A DNA stretch of 64,000 nucleotides from Pseudonocardia hierapolitana (GCF_007994075.1 NZ_VIWU01000001.1:2232001-2296000), one strand, 5' to 3'; shown: positions 1 through 7,945, counted from the first letter of the stretch. Translations and numbers: made by a program. Notes: generated from the letters alone by a model not told the origin.

Positions 1-1
1 C

Positions 2-580
2 CGGATCGAGGAGCTGGCACGCGGCATCGACCCGTCCAACCCGGCGGCGATCGAGGAGGCCATGCGGTCGGGCATGTTCGAGCCCGAGACCACCCCGGAG
101 CAGAAGGCCGCACTGGCCCGGCTCGAGACGCTGCTCGCGCTGATCGAGGGCTGGGTGGACGCCGTCGTCGCCGAGGCGGTCGGCGAGCGGCTGCCGGGAG
201 CAGAAGCGCTGCGCGAGGCACTGCGCCGCCGCCGCGGCGCCGGTGGCCCCGCCGAGCAGGCGTTCGCCACCGTCGTGGGGCTCGAGCTGCGCCCCCGCCG
301 GCTGCGGGCCGCCGCCGAGCTCTGGCGGCTGCTCGGCGAGCAGCGCGGCACCGCTGGTCGCGACGCGCTCTGGGCCCACCCCGACCTCATCCCGACGGCA
401 GATGACCTCGACGACCCGGCCGCGTTCGTCGGGCGCACCGAGATGGGCGACCCGATCGCCGAGCTGGAGAAGCTGGCGGGCCAGAAGGCGCCGCAGGAGG
501 ACAGCCCCGGCAGCAAGCCCGACGGCGACACGGGGGGCGACGCGGACGGCGAGTCGGACGGCCCGGAGAAGACCGGCTGA
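2..580 (+). CDS. DUF2342 zinc-dependent metalloprotease-like protein, C-terminal part
   Basis: The reading frame is already open at base 2, so only the last 192 codons are present and the start lies outside the window. The visible part matches my recollection of the actinobacterial DUF2342/TIGR03624 family (often called zinc-dependent metalloprotease or putative hydrolase; Rv3195-like). It has the segment ending in ALIEGWVDAVV, then an arginine-rich linker and a stretch around LELRPRRLRAAAELWRLL. The zinc-binding HExxH would be upstream and cannot be checked. The tail after about residue 160 of the visible part is a Gly/Asp/Ser-rich low-complexity extension typical of disordered C-termini. 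It converges with the M48-like gene, whose stop is 15 bases downstream. The function of this family is not established; membership is the confident part. Confidence 0.8.
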   Translation, partial: RIEELARGIDPSNPAAIEEAMRSGMFEPETTPEQKAALARLETLLALIEGWVDAVVAEAVGERLPGAEALREALRRRRGAGGPAEQAFATVVGLELRPRRLRAAAELWRLLGEQRGTAGRDALWAHPDLIPTADDLDDPAAFVGRTEMGDPIAELEKLAGQKAPQEDSPGSKPDGDTGGDADGESDGPEKTG

Positions 581-594
581 CAGCGCCCGCCCGT

Positions 595-1179
595 CTACCC
601 CGTGGCGGAAGCGGGCTCCTCGGGCTCGGCGGTGTCGGGCTCTTCGCCGTCGATGCCCATGAGCCCGAGGCCTGCGGCCGCGGACAGCCCCTCCAGGTAT
701 CCCATCGCGCGCTCCGTGCGCGGGTAGCGGTTGACCCAGGCCCAGAAGCGGGCGTCGTGGCCGGGTTCGAGGAGGTGCGTGAGCTCGTGCACCAGCACGT
801 AGTCGACCACCCAGCCAGGCGCGTCGCGCAGCCGCTCGCTGATGCGGATGGTGCCGTCGGCCGGAGTGCAGGACGCCCAGCGCGTGCGCATCGGGGGCAC
901 CCACCGGACGCTGGTGGGCCGGGCCCTGCCCTCGAGGAAACGCCGTGACAGCTCCACCGACCGCCGCCGCAGCGCGTCGTCGCCCTTGCGGCCGGGTGAC
1001 CGGCGGCGGGCCTCGCTGCGTTCCAACCTGCGCACCATTTCGTCCACCCAACGCCGCTCCTCGGCGTCGCTCATCCAACCTGGGATGAAGACGATGACGG
1101 TGTCGCCTTCGCGCCGGGCACTGACCATGCGCCGGCGGCGGTCACTGCGCCGGACCTCCACGACCGCGGGCTGCGCCAT
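595..1179 (-). CDS. YgjP/SprT-like M48-type metallopeptidase
   Basis: This 194-residue protein carries the zinc motif HELTH in the C-terminal half, followed about 10 residues on by a further His (GHDARFWAWV). That layout is typical of the YgjP-like (DUF45) gluzincin family. Glu of HExxH would be the catalytic base. Homologues are small cytosolic putative proteases found beside DUF2342 genes; substrates are unknown. The ATG at 1179 is preceded by a TAGGCT -10 box (1186-1191) only six bases away, so the transcript is probably leaderless. It is divergent from the ThiF-like gene at 1303, and both promoters flank the palindrome at 1237-1266. The last 20 residues are Glu/Pro-rich and probably disordered. 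Confidence 0.85.
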   Translation of the reverse strand: MAQPAVVEVRRSDRRRRMVSARREGDTVIVFIPGWMSDAEERRWVDEMVRRLERSEARRRSPGRKGDDALRRRSVELSRRFLEGRARPTSVRWVPPMRTRWASCTPADGTIRISERLRDAPGWVVDYVLVHELTHLLEPGHDARFWAWVNRYPRTERAMGYLEGLSAAAGLGLMGIDGEEPDTAEPEEPASATG

Positions 1180-1236
1180 CAGGCCAGCCTAGTGCCACCT
1201 CGACCCGGACCCCGGCCGACGGGAGAGGCGGCACAC

Positions 1237-1266
1237 CGAGTTGTCCACAGGCCTGTGGACAACTCG
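1237..1266. promoter_or_regulatory. 30-bp perfect palindrome with two head-to-head DnaA-box-like 9-mers
   Basis: Bases 1237-1251 are the exact reverse complement of 1252-1266. Each arm contains TTGTCCACA (1241-1249 on +; its complement at 1254-1262), which equals the DnaA-box consensus reported for high-GC actinobacteria. The site lies midway in the 123-base divergent promoter region between the YgjP-like gene and the ThiF-like gene, 46 bases from the -10 box of the first and 25 from that of the second. It could be a DnaA titration or regulatory site, an operator for an unknown dimeric regulator, or a hairpin of a dispersed repeat. Confidence 0.6.
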
Positions 1267-1302
1267 GGGCAGGCGACAGCCGGGTGCGCGCACCATCGAG
1301 CC

Positions 1303-2271
1303 ATGACCCGGTCGGCACACCCATTGCCCCGATCCCTCCAGCTGGCGCGGCACCGATCCGTGCTGAAACTGGGGGCCGGATCCCGGATGCTCGGCCTCGA
1401 CCCGGCCGCCGCGATGGCCGTCGAGGACCTCCCGCCGCCGCTCGCCGAGATGCTCGACGAGCTCACCGGGGCGGTGCCCACGGCCCAGCTCGTCGATCGG
1501 GCGGCGGGACGCGGTGCCGATCGGGGCGAGGCGGAGCTGCTGCTCGCCGAGCTCGTCGCGAGCGGCGTGGTCGTCGATGCCGCCGACGTGCAGCGGCAGG
1601 AGCGCCGCCGCGCGGTGAGCACGGTGGTGGTGCACGGCTGTGGACCGCTCGCAGTCGGCGTGGTGCTGGGACTCGCCACGGCAGGCGTCGGCACGGTGCA
1701 CGTCGTCGCATCGGGCACTGTGCTCGAGGCCGACCTGGGCACCGGGCTCGTCGACGCCGACCGCGGCCGGGACCGCGGCTCCGCGACCGCGGCCGCGCTG
1801 GCCCGCTTGCATCCCCAGGCCAGCACCGGTCCGCCGCGCCAGCGCACCGTGCCCGACCTCGTCGTGCTCGCCGATGCGGGCACACCCGATCCGGTGCATG
1901 TCGCCGGGTTGCACGCGACGGGCACCTCCCACCTGGTGGTCCGCGTGCGGGACGGCGTCGGTGTCGTCGGGCCGCTCGTGCTCCCCGGGCGCACCACCTG
2001 CCTCGGCTGCATGGAGATCGAACGCTGCGCCCGCGAGCCTGCGTGGACCGCGGCGGCGGCCCAGCTCGTCGGTGTCCCGGGCCGCGCGGCCCCGGCCTGC
2101 GTCGCGGCGACGGCCGGCCTGGCCACGGCGCAGGCCCTCGTCGCGCTCGACGGTCCGGACAGCGCGAGCGGACCGCCCGTCCTGGACGCCACGCTCGAGC
2201 TCGACGTCGACGCGGGCACGATCGTCCGGCGCACCTGGGCGCCGCATCCCGACTGCCGCTGCGGGGCGTGA
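1303..2271 (+). CDS. ThiF/cyclodehydratase-like protein (Rv3196 position)
   Basis: The protein has 322 residues from ATG 1303. A CACCAT -10 box at 1291-1296 lies six bases upstream, suggesting a leaderless start; an in-frame GTG/ATG farther upstream would run through the palindrome. The N-terminal 90 residues resemble the leader-binding/winged-helix part of TOMM cyclodehydratase-type proteins. The middle is a Rossmann-like ThiF/E1 fold (VVVHGCGPLAVGVVLGLA), though the usual GxGxxG nucleotide motif is relaxed. Four cysteines (TTCLGCM and near the C-terminus PDCRCG) form a CxxC...CxC set that could hold zinc, as in E1-like enzymes. No precursor peptide or YcaO partner is nearby, so a RiPP role is doubtful. 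In mycobacteria the equivalent sits beside the ABC1 gene and whiB7. Function unknown. Confidence 0.7.
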   Translation: MTRSAHPLPRSLQLARHRSVLKLGAGSRMLGLDPAAAMAVEDLPPPLAEMLDELTGAVPTAQLVDRAAGRGADRGEAELLLAELVASGVVVDAADVQRQERRRAVSTVVVHGCGPLAVGVVLGLATAGVGTVHVVASGTVLEADLGTGLVDADRGRDRGSATAAALARLHPQASTGPPRQRTVPDLVVLADAGTPDPVHVAGLHATGTSHLVVRVRDGVGVVGPLVLPGRTTCLGCMEIERCAREPAWTAAAAQLVGVPGRAAPACVAATAGLATAQALVALDGPDSASGPPVLDATLELDVDAGTIVRRTWAPHPDCRCGA

Positions 2272-2383
2272 CGCGACTCACCCGGGCGTGAGCTGGTGAT
2301 ATGCGCGGACGGTCGTGCTCGGGAGACAATCAAGGAGTGGACGGATTCCCGCGCCCGGTCAGCACGCAGGCCGAGGTGACGAC

Positions 2384-3724
2384 GTGACCGATATCCCCCG
2401 TCGCACGGCAGCTCGCACCGCCAAGCTCGCGAGCCTCCCGCTCGGCGTGGCCGGTCGCGCAGCAGCCGGATGGGGCAGGCGGCTGGTGGGCGGCGACGGC
2501 GAGGAGATCTCCGCCCAGCTCATGGCCAAGAGCGCCGAGCAGCTGTTCGCCGTCCTCGGCGAGCTCAAGGGCGGCGCGATGAAGTTCGGCCAGGCCCTCA
2601 GCGTGTTCGAGGCCGCGATCCCCGACGAGTTCGCGGCACCGTTCCGCGAGTCGCTCGTGAAGCTGCAGTCCGCTGCGCCACCGATGTCCAGCGCGGACGT
2701 GCACCGGATGCTCGCCGAGCAGTTCGGCCGCGGCTGGCGTGAGCGCTTCCGGGAGTTCGACGAGACACCCGCCGCTGCGGCGAGCATCGGCCAGGTCCAT
2801 CGCGCGATCTGGCGCGACGGGCGGGAGGTCGCGGTCAAGGTGCAGTACCCCGGCGCCGAGGAGGCGCTGCGGTCGGACCTGCGGCAGCTGTCCCGGATGA
2901 GCCGGATCATCCAGCCGCTCGTGCCCGGCCTGGAGATCAAGCCGCTGATCGCCGAGCTGCGCGAGCGCATGGAGGAGGAGCTCGACTACCGCGACGAGGC
3001 GGCCAGCCAGCGCGTCTTCGCCGCCGCCTACGAGGGCGACCACATGGTCAAGGTGCCGCGCGTGGTGGCGTCCGCCCCACGGGCGATGGTCAGCGAGTGG
3101 GTCACGGGCCGGAGGCTGTCGGACGTCATCCGCAGTGGCACGCAGGCCGATCGTGACCGGGCCGCTGCCCTGCTCGCGGAGTTCCACTACTCGGCCCCCG
3201 CGCGGGTCGGGCTGTTGCACGCCGACCCGCATCCCGGCAACTTCCAGGTGCTCGACGACGGCCGGCTCATGGTGCTCGACTACGGCGCGGTCGCCCGGCT
3301 CCCCGACGGTCTGCCCCGACCATTGTCGATCATGGTGCGGCTCGCCCTCGAGAACAGGCCCGGAGACCTGCTGCAGCTCCTGCGCGACCACGGCTTCGTG
3401 CGGGAGGGATCACCGCTCGTGGCGGAGGAGGCGATCGAGTACCTCGCGCCGTTCACCGAACCCCTGCGCACCGATTCCTTCCGCTTCAACCGCAAGTGGC
3501 TGCAGCGGCAGGCCGAGCGGGTGGGCGACCTGCGACGTCCCGAGTTCCGCACGGGGCGCGAGCTCAACCTGCCGCCGCAGTACCTGCTGGTGCACCGCGT
3601 CACGATGGGCACGCTCGGCGTGCTCTGCCAGCTCGATGCCGACGTCCCCCTGCGCGGCATCGTCCAGCACTGGCAGCCGTGGATCTTCGACGCAGAGGAC
3701 GAGACGGCGGGCCGCCACGCCTGA
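2384..3724 (+). CDS. ABC1/UbiB/AarF atypical kinase family protein
   Basis: The 446-residue product is an ABC1 (UbiB-type) atypical kinase, occupying the Rv3197 position. Family marks are the KxGQ motif (GGAMKFGQALS), an Ala-rich nucleotide loop (AAAASIGQVH), the VAVKVQYPG lysine segment, the EELDYRDEA glutamate region, HADPHPGN as catalytic loop and LDYGAV as the metal-binding DFG equivalent. UbiB-type proteins bind ATP and influence isoprenoid-quinone or lipid metabolism; in mycobacteria the gene next to whiB7 has been linked to drug tolerance, which is context only. I chose GTG 2384 because the conserved part begins a few residues later; an in-frame ATG at 2315 would add an unconserved Arg/Gly stretch. 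It ends before the intergenic repeat cluster. Confidence 0.88.
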   Translation: MTDIPRRTAARTAKLASLPLGVAGRAAAGWGRRLVGGDGEEISAQLMAKSAEQLFAVLGELKGGAMKFGQALSVFEAAIPDEFAAPFRESLVKLQSAAPPMSSADVHRMLAEQFGRGWRERFREFDETPAAAASIGQVHRAIWRDGREVAVKVQYPGAEEALRSDLRQLSRMSRIIQPLVPGLEIKPLIAELRERMEEELDYRDEAASQRVFAAAYEGDHMVKVPRVVASAPRAMVSEWVTGRRLSDVIRSGTQADRDRAAALLAEFHYSAPARVGLLHADPHPGNFQVLDDGRLMVLDYGAVARLPDGLPRPLSIMVRLALENRPGDLLQLLRDHGFVREGSPLVAEEAIEYLAPFTEPLRTDSFRFNRKWLQRQAERVGDLRRPEFRTGRELNLPPQYLLVHRVTMGTLGVLCQLDADVPLRGIVQHWQPWIFDAEDETAGRHA

Positions 3725-3759
3725 CGTCCCGGCCGAGCCGAAACCCGGGCCTCACCGTG

Positions 3760-3939
3760 CCAAACGCCCGACTCGCCGTGCCCAAACGCCCGACTCGCCG
3801 TGCTCGAAGGCAAGACTCGCTCTCCGTGGGGCGAGTCCGACATCTCGACACGGCGAGTCCGACGTCCTGACACGGCGAGTCCGACATCTCGACACGGCGA
3901 GTCCGACACCTCGACTCGGCGAGTCCGGCATCTCGAATG
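3760..3939. repeat. 22-bp-period intergenic tandem repeat cluster
   Basis: Five direct 22-base units run from 3830 to 3939, each beginning ggcgagtccg (starts at 3830, 3852, 3874, 3896, 3918) and differing at 1-4 positions. Upstream (about 3760-3805) are two units of the same kind in opposite orientation (core cgactcgccgtg). Related two-unit copies occur at 25134, 33511 and 55969. There are no unique spacers, so this is not a CRISPR array. It fills most of the 335-base gap between the convergent ABC1 kinase gene and the small gene at 4060. Any open frames across it are by-products of the repeat. Confidence 0.85.
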
Positions 3940-3940
3940 T

Positions 3941-3977
3941 GACGGCGCCCCGGGGTGCCACGGCCCGGGGCGCCGTC
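3941..3977. terminator. Strong 14-bp hairpin after the ABC1 gene
   Basis: Arms 3941-3954 (gacggcgccccggg) and 3964-3977 are perfect complements around a 9-base loop. There is no T-run on either side, as is usual for actinobacterial terminators. It sits between convergent genes and can act on both strands. The stem core (gacggcgcccc) is shared with the hairpin at 60969-61010. Confidence 0.65.
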
Positions 3978-4023
3978 GGATGGGCGGCGTCGGACGGGCG
4001 GCGTCGCGGAGAGACGCCGCCCT

Positions 4024-4052
4024 GCGGACCGGCCGCGGGAGGACCGGTCCGC
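4024..4052. terminator. Second hairpin between convergent genes
   Basis: Arms 4024-4032 (gcggaccgg) and 4044-4052 form a perfect 9-bp stem with an 11-base loop, eight bases past the stop of the minus-strand gene at 4060. Likely terminator for that gene. Confidence 0.45.
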
Positions 4053-4059
4053 GTGGTGG

Positions 4060-4305
4060 CTACGCCACCCTCACCACCGCACGGGCGCGGGCGCGTGCGG
4101 CCTTCCGGGCGGCGTAGCCGGCGAGCGACGCCCACCTGCGGCCGGCAGTGAACTGCCGGACGAGCGCGTGCTGCCGGGCGGCCGCGAGGGCCTCTTGGTG
4201 TCGGCATCTCGCCAGTGCTTCATGGAGCAACATCGCGGTTCCTTCGCGGTCGCGCACGACAGGTCGCGTCTCGGCGGCGGTCTGCGGCGTCATGAGTTCG
4301 GTCAT
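4060..4305 (-). CDS. Small basic conserved hypothetical protein beside whiB7
   Basis: An 81-residue protein starting at ATG 4305, with a good ribosome-binding site (aggaga, 9-10 bases upstream). It is Ala/Arg-rich and predicted all-helical, with the recognisable stretch LHEALARCRHQEALAAARQH followed by AGRRWASLAGYAARKAARAR. I have the impression of similar short proteins of unknown role in other actinomycetes, but cannot name a family. It is encoded just downstream of whiB7 on the same strand (55-base gap), so it may be cotranscribed and antibiotic-induced. The basic C-terminus could bind nucleic acid or membrane phosphates; this is inference. Confidence 0.6.
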   Translation of the reverse strand: MTELMTPQTAAETRPVVRDREGTAMLLHEALARCRHQEALAAARQHALVRQFTAGRRWASLAGYAARKAARARARAVVRVA

Positions 4306-4360
4306 CGGTATCGGTCTCCTGTTGCTGGTCCTCGAAGGACCTACGGGTGGGGCGGTGCGA

Positions 4361-4738
4361 TCAGGCGGACATGGCCGCGGCGTACGCGCGGTCCCGGGCG
4401 AGGTCGGCCTTGCTCGGGCGGCCGCGAGGCCTCTTGCGCGGGATCACCGTGCCGCGCTCGAAGATCTCGCCGCCCCAGACGCCCCACGGCTCGGCGCGCT
4501 GCAGCGCGCCTGCGAGGCAGTCGGCCTTGATCGGGCAGGACGCGCAGAGCGCCTTGGCCCGCTCCAGCTCCGCGGGAGCCTCGGCGAACCACAGGTCCGC
4601 GTCGCCGGAACGACACGGCAGATCCAGCCCGGCGTGGGGTGCCGCGTCGAGCAGGGTCCCCAGCCCGGTGGCGCAGTCGCCGCCGAGCTGCTCCGGAGTG
4701 ATCGTTCCGCCGTCCAACGGAACTGATCGGACTAGCAC
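4361..4738 (-). CDS. whiB7: WhiB7-family iron-sulfur transcriptional regulator
   Basis: This 125-residue regulator has the WhiB cluster cysteines (C at about residue 42, then CASC and a fourth Cys in KADCLAG), the WGVWGGE turn that contacts the primary sigma factor, and a C-terminal AT-hook (RGRPSK) that defines the WhiB7 class. WhiB7 proteins bind [4Fe-4S] and SigA region 4 and activate intrinsic multidrug-resistance genes whose promoters have an AT-rich patch upstream of -35. GTG 4738 is chosen because AGGAGG lies five bases upstream and the protein length fits; the frame stays open farther upstream through the leader but that part is unconserved. It lies directly downstream of uvrD2 as in mycobacteria. 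Regulation is through the leader described at 4780-5110. Confidence 0.93.
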   Translation of the reverse strand: MLVRSVPLDGGTITPEQLGGDCATGLGTLLDAAPHAGLDLPCRSGDADLWFAEAPAELERAKALCASCPIKADCLAGALQRAEPWGVWGGEIFERGTVIPRKRPRGRPSKADLARDRAYAAAMSA

Positions 4739-4779
4739 TTCAACCTCCTGCGGTGAGTGGTCGTGCAGGACAAACAAAA

Positions 4780-4811
4780 AGGCCGCGGATCCCTGGTGGG
4801 GTCCGCGGCCT
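4780..4811 (-). terminator. Intrinsic terminator/attenuator in the whiB7 leader
   Basis: On the minus strand a 10-bp GC-rich stem (arms 4802-4811 and 4780-4789, core AGGCCGCGGA, with extra CCC/GGG pairing in the loop) is followed at once by TTTTTGTTTG. This is a textbook Rho-independent terminator, placed between the upstream ORF and the whiB7 start, 42 bases before the GTG. It matches the transcription-attenuation design known for whiB7 leaders. Confidence 0.85.
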
Positions 4812-4841
4812 CGGTCTTCTGGCCTGGGGCTCTGAAGGCGT

Positions 4842-5015
4842 CTATAGATGACGACGCTCCTCTGCGGACACACCTGTGCTGTTATCGGTCCCGAAGCCAC
4901 CGAGGATGACGCCGGACGGGCGCTGCTTCCACGCGCGCGCGTACGTCGGCACCACGGACTCCACACGCGGCAGGGCGCCGTGGACGGTGGCGACGGGAAG
5001 CGTCATCGTGATCAT
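4842..5015 (-). CDS. Upstream ORF (leader peptide) of whiB7
   Basis: A 57-codon frame from ATG 5015 to TAG 4842-4844, with a purine-rich GGGGG about eight bases before the start. It ends 31 bases before the attenuator stem. whiB7 leaders in other actinobacteria contain a short uORF whose translation normally lets the terminator form; ribosome stalling by antibiotics favours read-through. The peptide (beginning MITMTLPVATV) shows no recognisable domain and is expected to act in cis by being translated. A second ATG three codons on (5006) could serve instead. Its length is at the long end of what I remember for such uORFs. Confidence 0.65.
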   Translation of the reverse strand: MITMTLPVATVHGALPRVESVVPTYARAWKQRPSGVILGGFGTDNSTGVSAEERRHL

Positions 5016-5080
5016 CAGGGCACCCCCTTCACGGGTGAGGTCGTGGCAGATGACGGGCTGGTGAGGTCCGTCGAGCGAAG

Positions 5081-5110
5081 ACGTTAGCGACCTTGACGGA
5101 GGCCGCACAA
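5081..5110 (-). promoter_or_regulatory. Predicted whiB7 promoter with AT patch
   Basis: On the minus strand TTGTGC (5110-5105), an 18-base spacer and TAACGT (5086-5081) form a plausible SigA promoter. The bases just upstream of -35 (GTAAATGAG, 5111-5119) include the short AT-rich patch expected of WhiB7-activated promoters, suggesting autoregulation. Transcription would start near 5074, giving a leader of roughly 335 bases. Confidence 0.6.
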
Positions 5111-5134
5111 CTCATTTACGGGAAGTTTCTCCGA

Positions 5135-7189
5135 TCAACTACCCGACTCGGTCACCAGGGCGAGCACCGCCTCGCCGTACCGGTCGAGCTTCCGGGCACC
5201 GATCCCGGGAATCCGGACGAGGGCCGCGTTGTCGGCGGGCCGGTGCTCCGCGATGGCGGTGAGGGTGGCGTCCGTGAAGATCACATAGGCCGGGACCTGC
5301 TGTTCCTTGGCCTGGTCTGCCCGCCAGACCCGTAGCCGGTCGAGCAGCTCGACGTCCACATCGGACGGACAGTCGGCGCACCGGCGCAGCTTCATCGCGT
5401 CGGCGCCGATCAACGGCGAGCCGCAGACCCGGCAGCGCGGCTTCGGCGCGCCTCGGCCACCACCGCCGTTCGCCACGCGCGAAGCGGGGTGCTCGTCGGG
5501 GATGAGCCCGTAGAGGAAACGGCTCCGCCTGCGGCGCCGTGGCCCGCCGGGCTGCCGCGAGAGCGCCCACGACAGGGCGAGCCGCCGCCGCGCGCGGGTG
5601 ATGCCGACGTAGAGCAGGCGCCGCTCCTCCTCGATCGCCTCGTCGTCGCCCTCGGCGTGCTGGATCGGCAGCGTGCCGTCGACCAGTCCGACGAGGAACA
5701 CCACGTCCCACTCGAGGCCCTTCGCCGCGTGCAGGGACGCGAGCGTGACGCCCTGCACGGTGGGCGGGTGGGCGGCGTCGGCGCGGGTCTCCAGCTCGAC
5801 CGCGAACCGGGGCATGTCGGCGTCGGGCTCCACCGCCACCAGTTCCTCGGCCAGCTCGACGATCGCGAGCAGCGACTCCCACTGCGCGCGTTGCTGCGCA
5901 CCGGCGGGCGGGTCGGCGGTGAGCCCGACGGGGGTGAGCACGGCGCGCACCGCGTCGACCAGCGGCGCGCCGACGTCACCGGCGGCCCGGACGGCCATCA
6001 TCGCGCGGCGGACCTCCGGCCGGTTGAAGAACCGCTCCCCGCCGCGCACCTGGTACGGCACGCCGACGTCGGTGAGCGCCTGCTCGTACACCTCCGACTG
6101 CGCGTTGATCCGGAACAGCACGGCGATCTCGCCGGCCGGGGTGCCGTCGGCGATCAGACGGGCGATCCGCTTCGCGACGGCGGCGGCCTCCGCGGGCTCG
6201 TCGTCGTGCTCGCTGAAGTCGGGCTCGGGCCCCGGGGGCAGCTGGCCGACCAGCCGCAGCCTGGTGCCGGCCACGCGTCCACGCGCCGAGCCGATCAACG
6301 TGTTCGCCGCCGCCACCACCTGCGGCGTGGACCGGTAGTCGCGCTGCAGCCGCACGACCACGGCCTCGGGGAACCGGCGTGGGAACTCGAGCAGGTAGCG
6401 CGGGCTGGCACCGGCGAACGTGTAGATGGTCTGGTTGGCATCGCCCACCACGGTGAGGTCGTCGCGCTCGCCGAGCCACGCGTCGAGCACGCGCTGCTGC
6501 AGCGGCGTGACGTCCTGGTACTCGTCCACCACGAAGCAGCGGTAGCGGTCGCGGAACTCCTCCGCGACGCCCGCGTGCTCCTCGAGCGCGGCTGCCGTGT
6601 GCAGCAGCAGGTCGTCGAAGTCGAGCATCTCCGCGCGATTCTTGAGTGCCTCGTACCCGGCGTACACGGCGGCGACCTGCTCGGCGGGCCCCGGCGTCTC
6701 CCTCCGGAGCTTCGCGACGGCGGCCGGGTACTCGTCCGGCGTGACGAGCGTGGCCTTGGCCCACTCGATCTCCCCGGCGAAGTCCCGCAGCACGGCCGCG
6801 TCCGTGCCCGCCTTCACACGCACGGCCGCCTGCCCGACCAGGCGCAGCTTGCCGTCGAGCAGCTGCCACTGCTCACCGCCGACCACGCGCGGCCAGAAGT
6901 AGCGCAGCTGGCGCAGCGCCGCCGCGTGGAACGTCCGCGCCTGCACTCCCGACACCCCGAGCGCGCGCAACCGGGTGCGCATCTCCCCCGCCGCTCGCGC
7001 CGTGAACGTGACCGCGAGGACCTGGCCCGCCGCCACGTGGCCGGTGGCGACCAGGTGGGCGATCCGCCGGGTGATCGTGCGCGTCTTGCCCGTGCCCGCT
7101 CCCGCCAGCACGCACACCGGACCTCGGGGCGCGGTGACCGCCGCGAGCTGCTCGTCGTCCAGGCCGGCTTCGAGGGTGGGCGCAGTCAC
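5135..7189 (-). CDS. uvrD2: UvrD2-type SF1 DNA helicase with HRDC domain
   Basis: This 684-residue helicase has Walker A AGAGTGKT, motif II DEYQD, the GDANQTIY segment, the DYRST motif and a C-terminal motif V/VI region ([23 protein letters not shown]). After the motor comes a tetracysteine element (CRVC...CADC) and then an HRDC domain ending near [17 protein letters not shown], the layout described for mycobacterial UvrD2. It unwinds 3'-tailed DNA in repair and is essential in mycobacteria. GTG 7189 fits best: a CAGGAT -10 box (7196-7201) is six bases upstream (leaderless), whereas the ATG at 7246 would overlap the divergent mycoredoxin gene. Downstream is the whiB7 promoter. Confidence 0.93.
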   Translation of the reverse strand: MTAPTLEAGLDDEQLAAVTAPRGPVCVLAGAGTGKTRTITRRIAHLVATGHVAAGQVLAVTFTARAAGEMRTRLRALGVSGVQARTFHAAALRQLRYFWPRVVGGEQWQLLDGKLRLVGQAAVRVKAGTDAAVLRDFAGEIEWAKATLVTPDEYPAAVAKLRRETPGPAEQVAAVYAGYEALKNRAEMLDFDDLLLHTAAALEEHAGVAEEFRDRYRCFVVDEYQDVTPLQQRVLDAWLGERDDLTVVGDANQTIYTFAGASPRYLLEFPRRFPEAVVVRLQRDYRSTPQVVAAANTLIGSARGRVAGTRLRLVGQLPPGPEPDFSEHDDEPAEAAAVAKRIARLIADGTPAGEIAVLFRINAQSEVYEQALTDVGVPYQVRGGERFFNRPEVRRAMMAVRAAGDVGAPLVDAVRAVLTPVGLTADPPAGAQQRAQWESLLAIVELAEELVAVEPDADMPRFAVELETRADAAHPPTVQGVTLASLHAAKGLEWDVVFLVGLVDGTLPIQHAEGDDEAIEEERRLLYVGITRARRRLALSWALSRQPGGPRRRRRSRFLYGLIPDEHPASRVANGGGGRGAPKPRCRVCGSPLIGADAMKLRRCADCPSDVDVELLDRLRVWRADQAKEQQVPAYVIFTDATLTAIAEHRPADNAALVRIPGIGARKLDRYGEAVLALVTESGS

Positions 7190-7244
7190 CGGCCCATCCT
7201 GACAGCCGGGGAAGACAGGACCGGCGGGGGTGGTTGAAGGATGC

Positions 7245-7493
7245 ATGTCTCAGGTGACGATGTACTCGACGACGTGGTGCGGCTACTGCCGGCGGCTCAA
7301 GCTGCAGCTGGACCAGGCGGGCATCGCGTACGAGGAGATCGACATCGAGCGTGACCCCGAGGCCGCCGCGTACGTGGAGAAGGTGAACGGCGGGAACCAG
7401 ACGGTCCCGACGGTCCGTTTCGCGGATGGCACGGCCCTGACCAACCCACCCTTCGCGGTGGTGGCGGAGAAGGTCGCCGACCTGGCGGCCTGA
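7245..7493 (+). CDS. mrx1: Mycoredoxin-1-like glutaredoxin fold protein
   Basis: An 82-residue thioredoxin-fold protein with the active-site CGYC near residue 12 and the cis-proline TVP motif (NQTVPTV). Mycoredoxin-1 reduces mycothiol mixed disulfides in the cytosol of actinobacteria. The start is taken at ATG 7245, where the thioredoxin fold begins at once; an in-frame ATG at 7230 adds five residues. It is divergent from uvrD2, the same arrangement as Rv3198A/Rv3198c. Confidence 0.9.
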   Translation: MSQVTMYSTTWCGYCRRLKLQLDQAGIAYEEIDIERDPEAAAYVEKVNGGNQTVPTVRFADGTALTNPPFAVVAEKVADLAA

Positions 7494-7567
7494 GCCTGGC
7501 CGTGCACATCTCGCGGCCACCCTGCACACGTTCTGCCGTCTGCACCGTGGCGTGATGGTGTGCACGG

Positions 7568-7945
7568 TCACCCGGTCAGTCGCGGAAGCCCGACGAAGGT
7601 GCCGTCGGCGCGCCGGACCTCCCACTGCAGGAGCGGGGCGGGCAGACCGGCCCTGGCGATCGCCACCCGGCCGCGGGACACCCCGACGCTCCCGCCGCCC
7701 CGGGCCGCGAAGCCGATCGCCCGGCGTGCCGCCGGGAGCCCTGGCCGGCGCGACCACCGGGCAAAGGCGGCTGCGAGGGCGGCCTCGTCGACGAGACCTG
7801 CCTCGAGTGCGGCATCGGCCACGACGACGGCCTGCTCGATGCCGACCGTGCGGGCGACGTCGACGATCGTGCGAGGCACCGAGGTGAGCGGCACACCCTC
7901 GACGAGCACGATCTCGTCGGCAGCGCGCCCCCGCGGTGTGCACGG
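7568..7945 (-). pseudogene. Remnant of an AbiEi/DUF559-type protein
   Basis: The open stretch encodes a segment (LTSVPRTIVDVARTVGIEQA ... LPAPLLQWEVR) that resembles the middle of actinobacterial AbiEi-antitoxin-like/DUF559 proteins. The N-terminal winged-helix part is missing upstream, where an in-frame stop follows the nudC end. The conserved C-terminal part that should follow the GTFVG motif is also gone, and the expected ESxxE-like segment is replaced by a Gly/Ser run. I read it as a decayed gene fragment lying in the nudC-mrx1 gap. A GTG at 7909 could start a 113-residue product, but nothing suggests it works. Confidence 0.55.

Noticed and set aside
3760..3939. CRISPR array
   Set aside because: Repeats abut each other at 22 bases with no unique spacers, and no cas genes are in the window.
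3135..4151. Frames crossing the intergenic repeats after the ABC1 gene
   Set aside because: They are produced by the repeat units and shadow frames and share no start signal.
5489..7237. Long plus-strand frame opposite uvrD2
   Set aside because: Unbroken only because of GC-rich third positions in uvrD2; the translation has no recognisable features and no start context.
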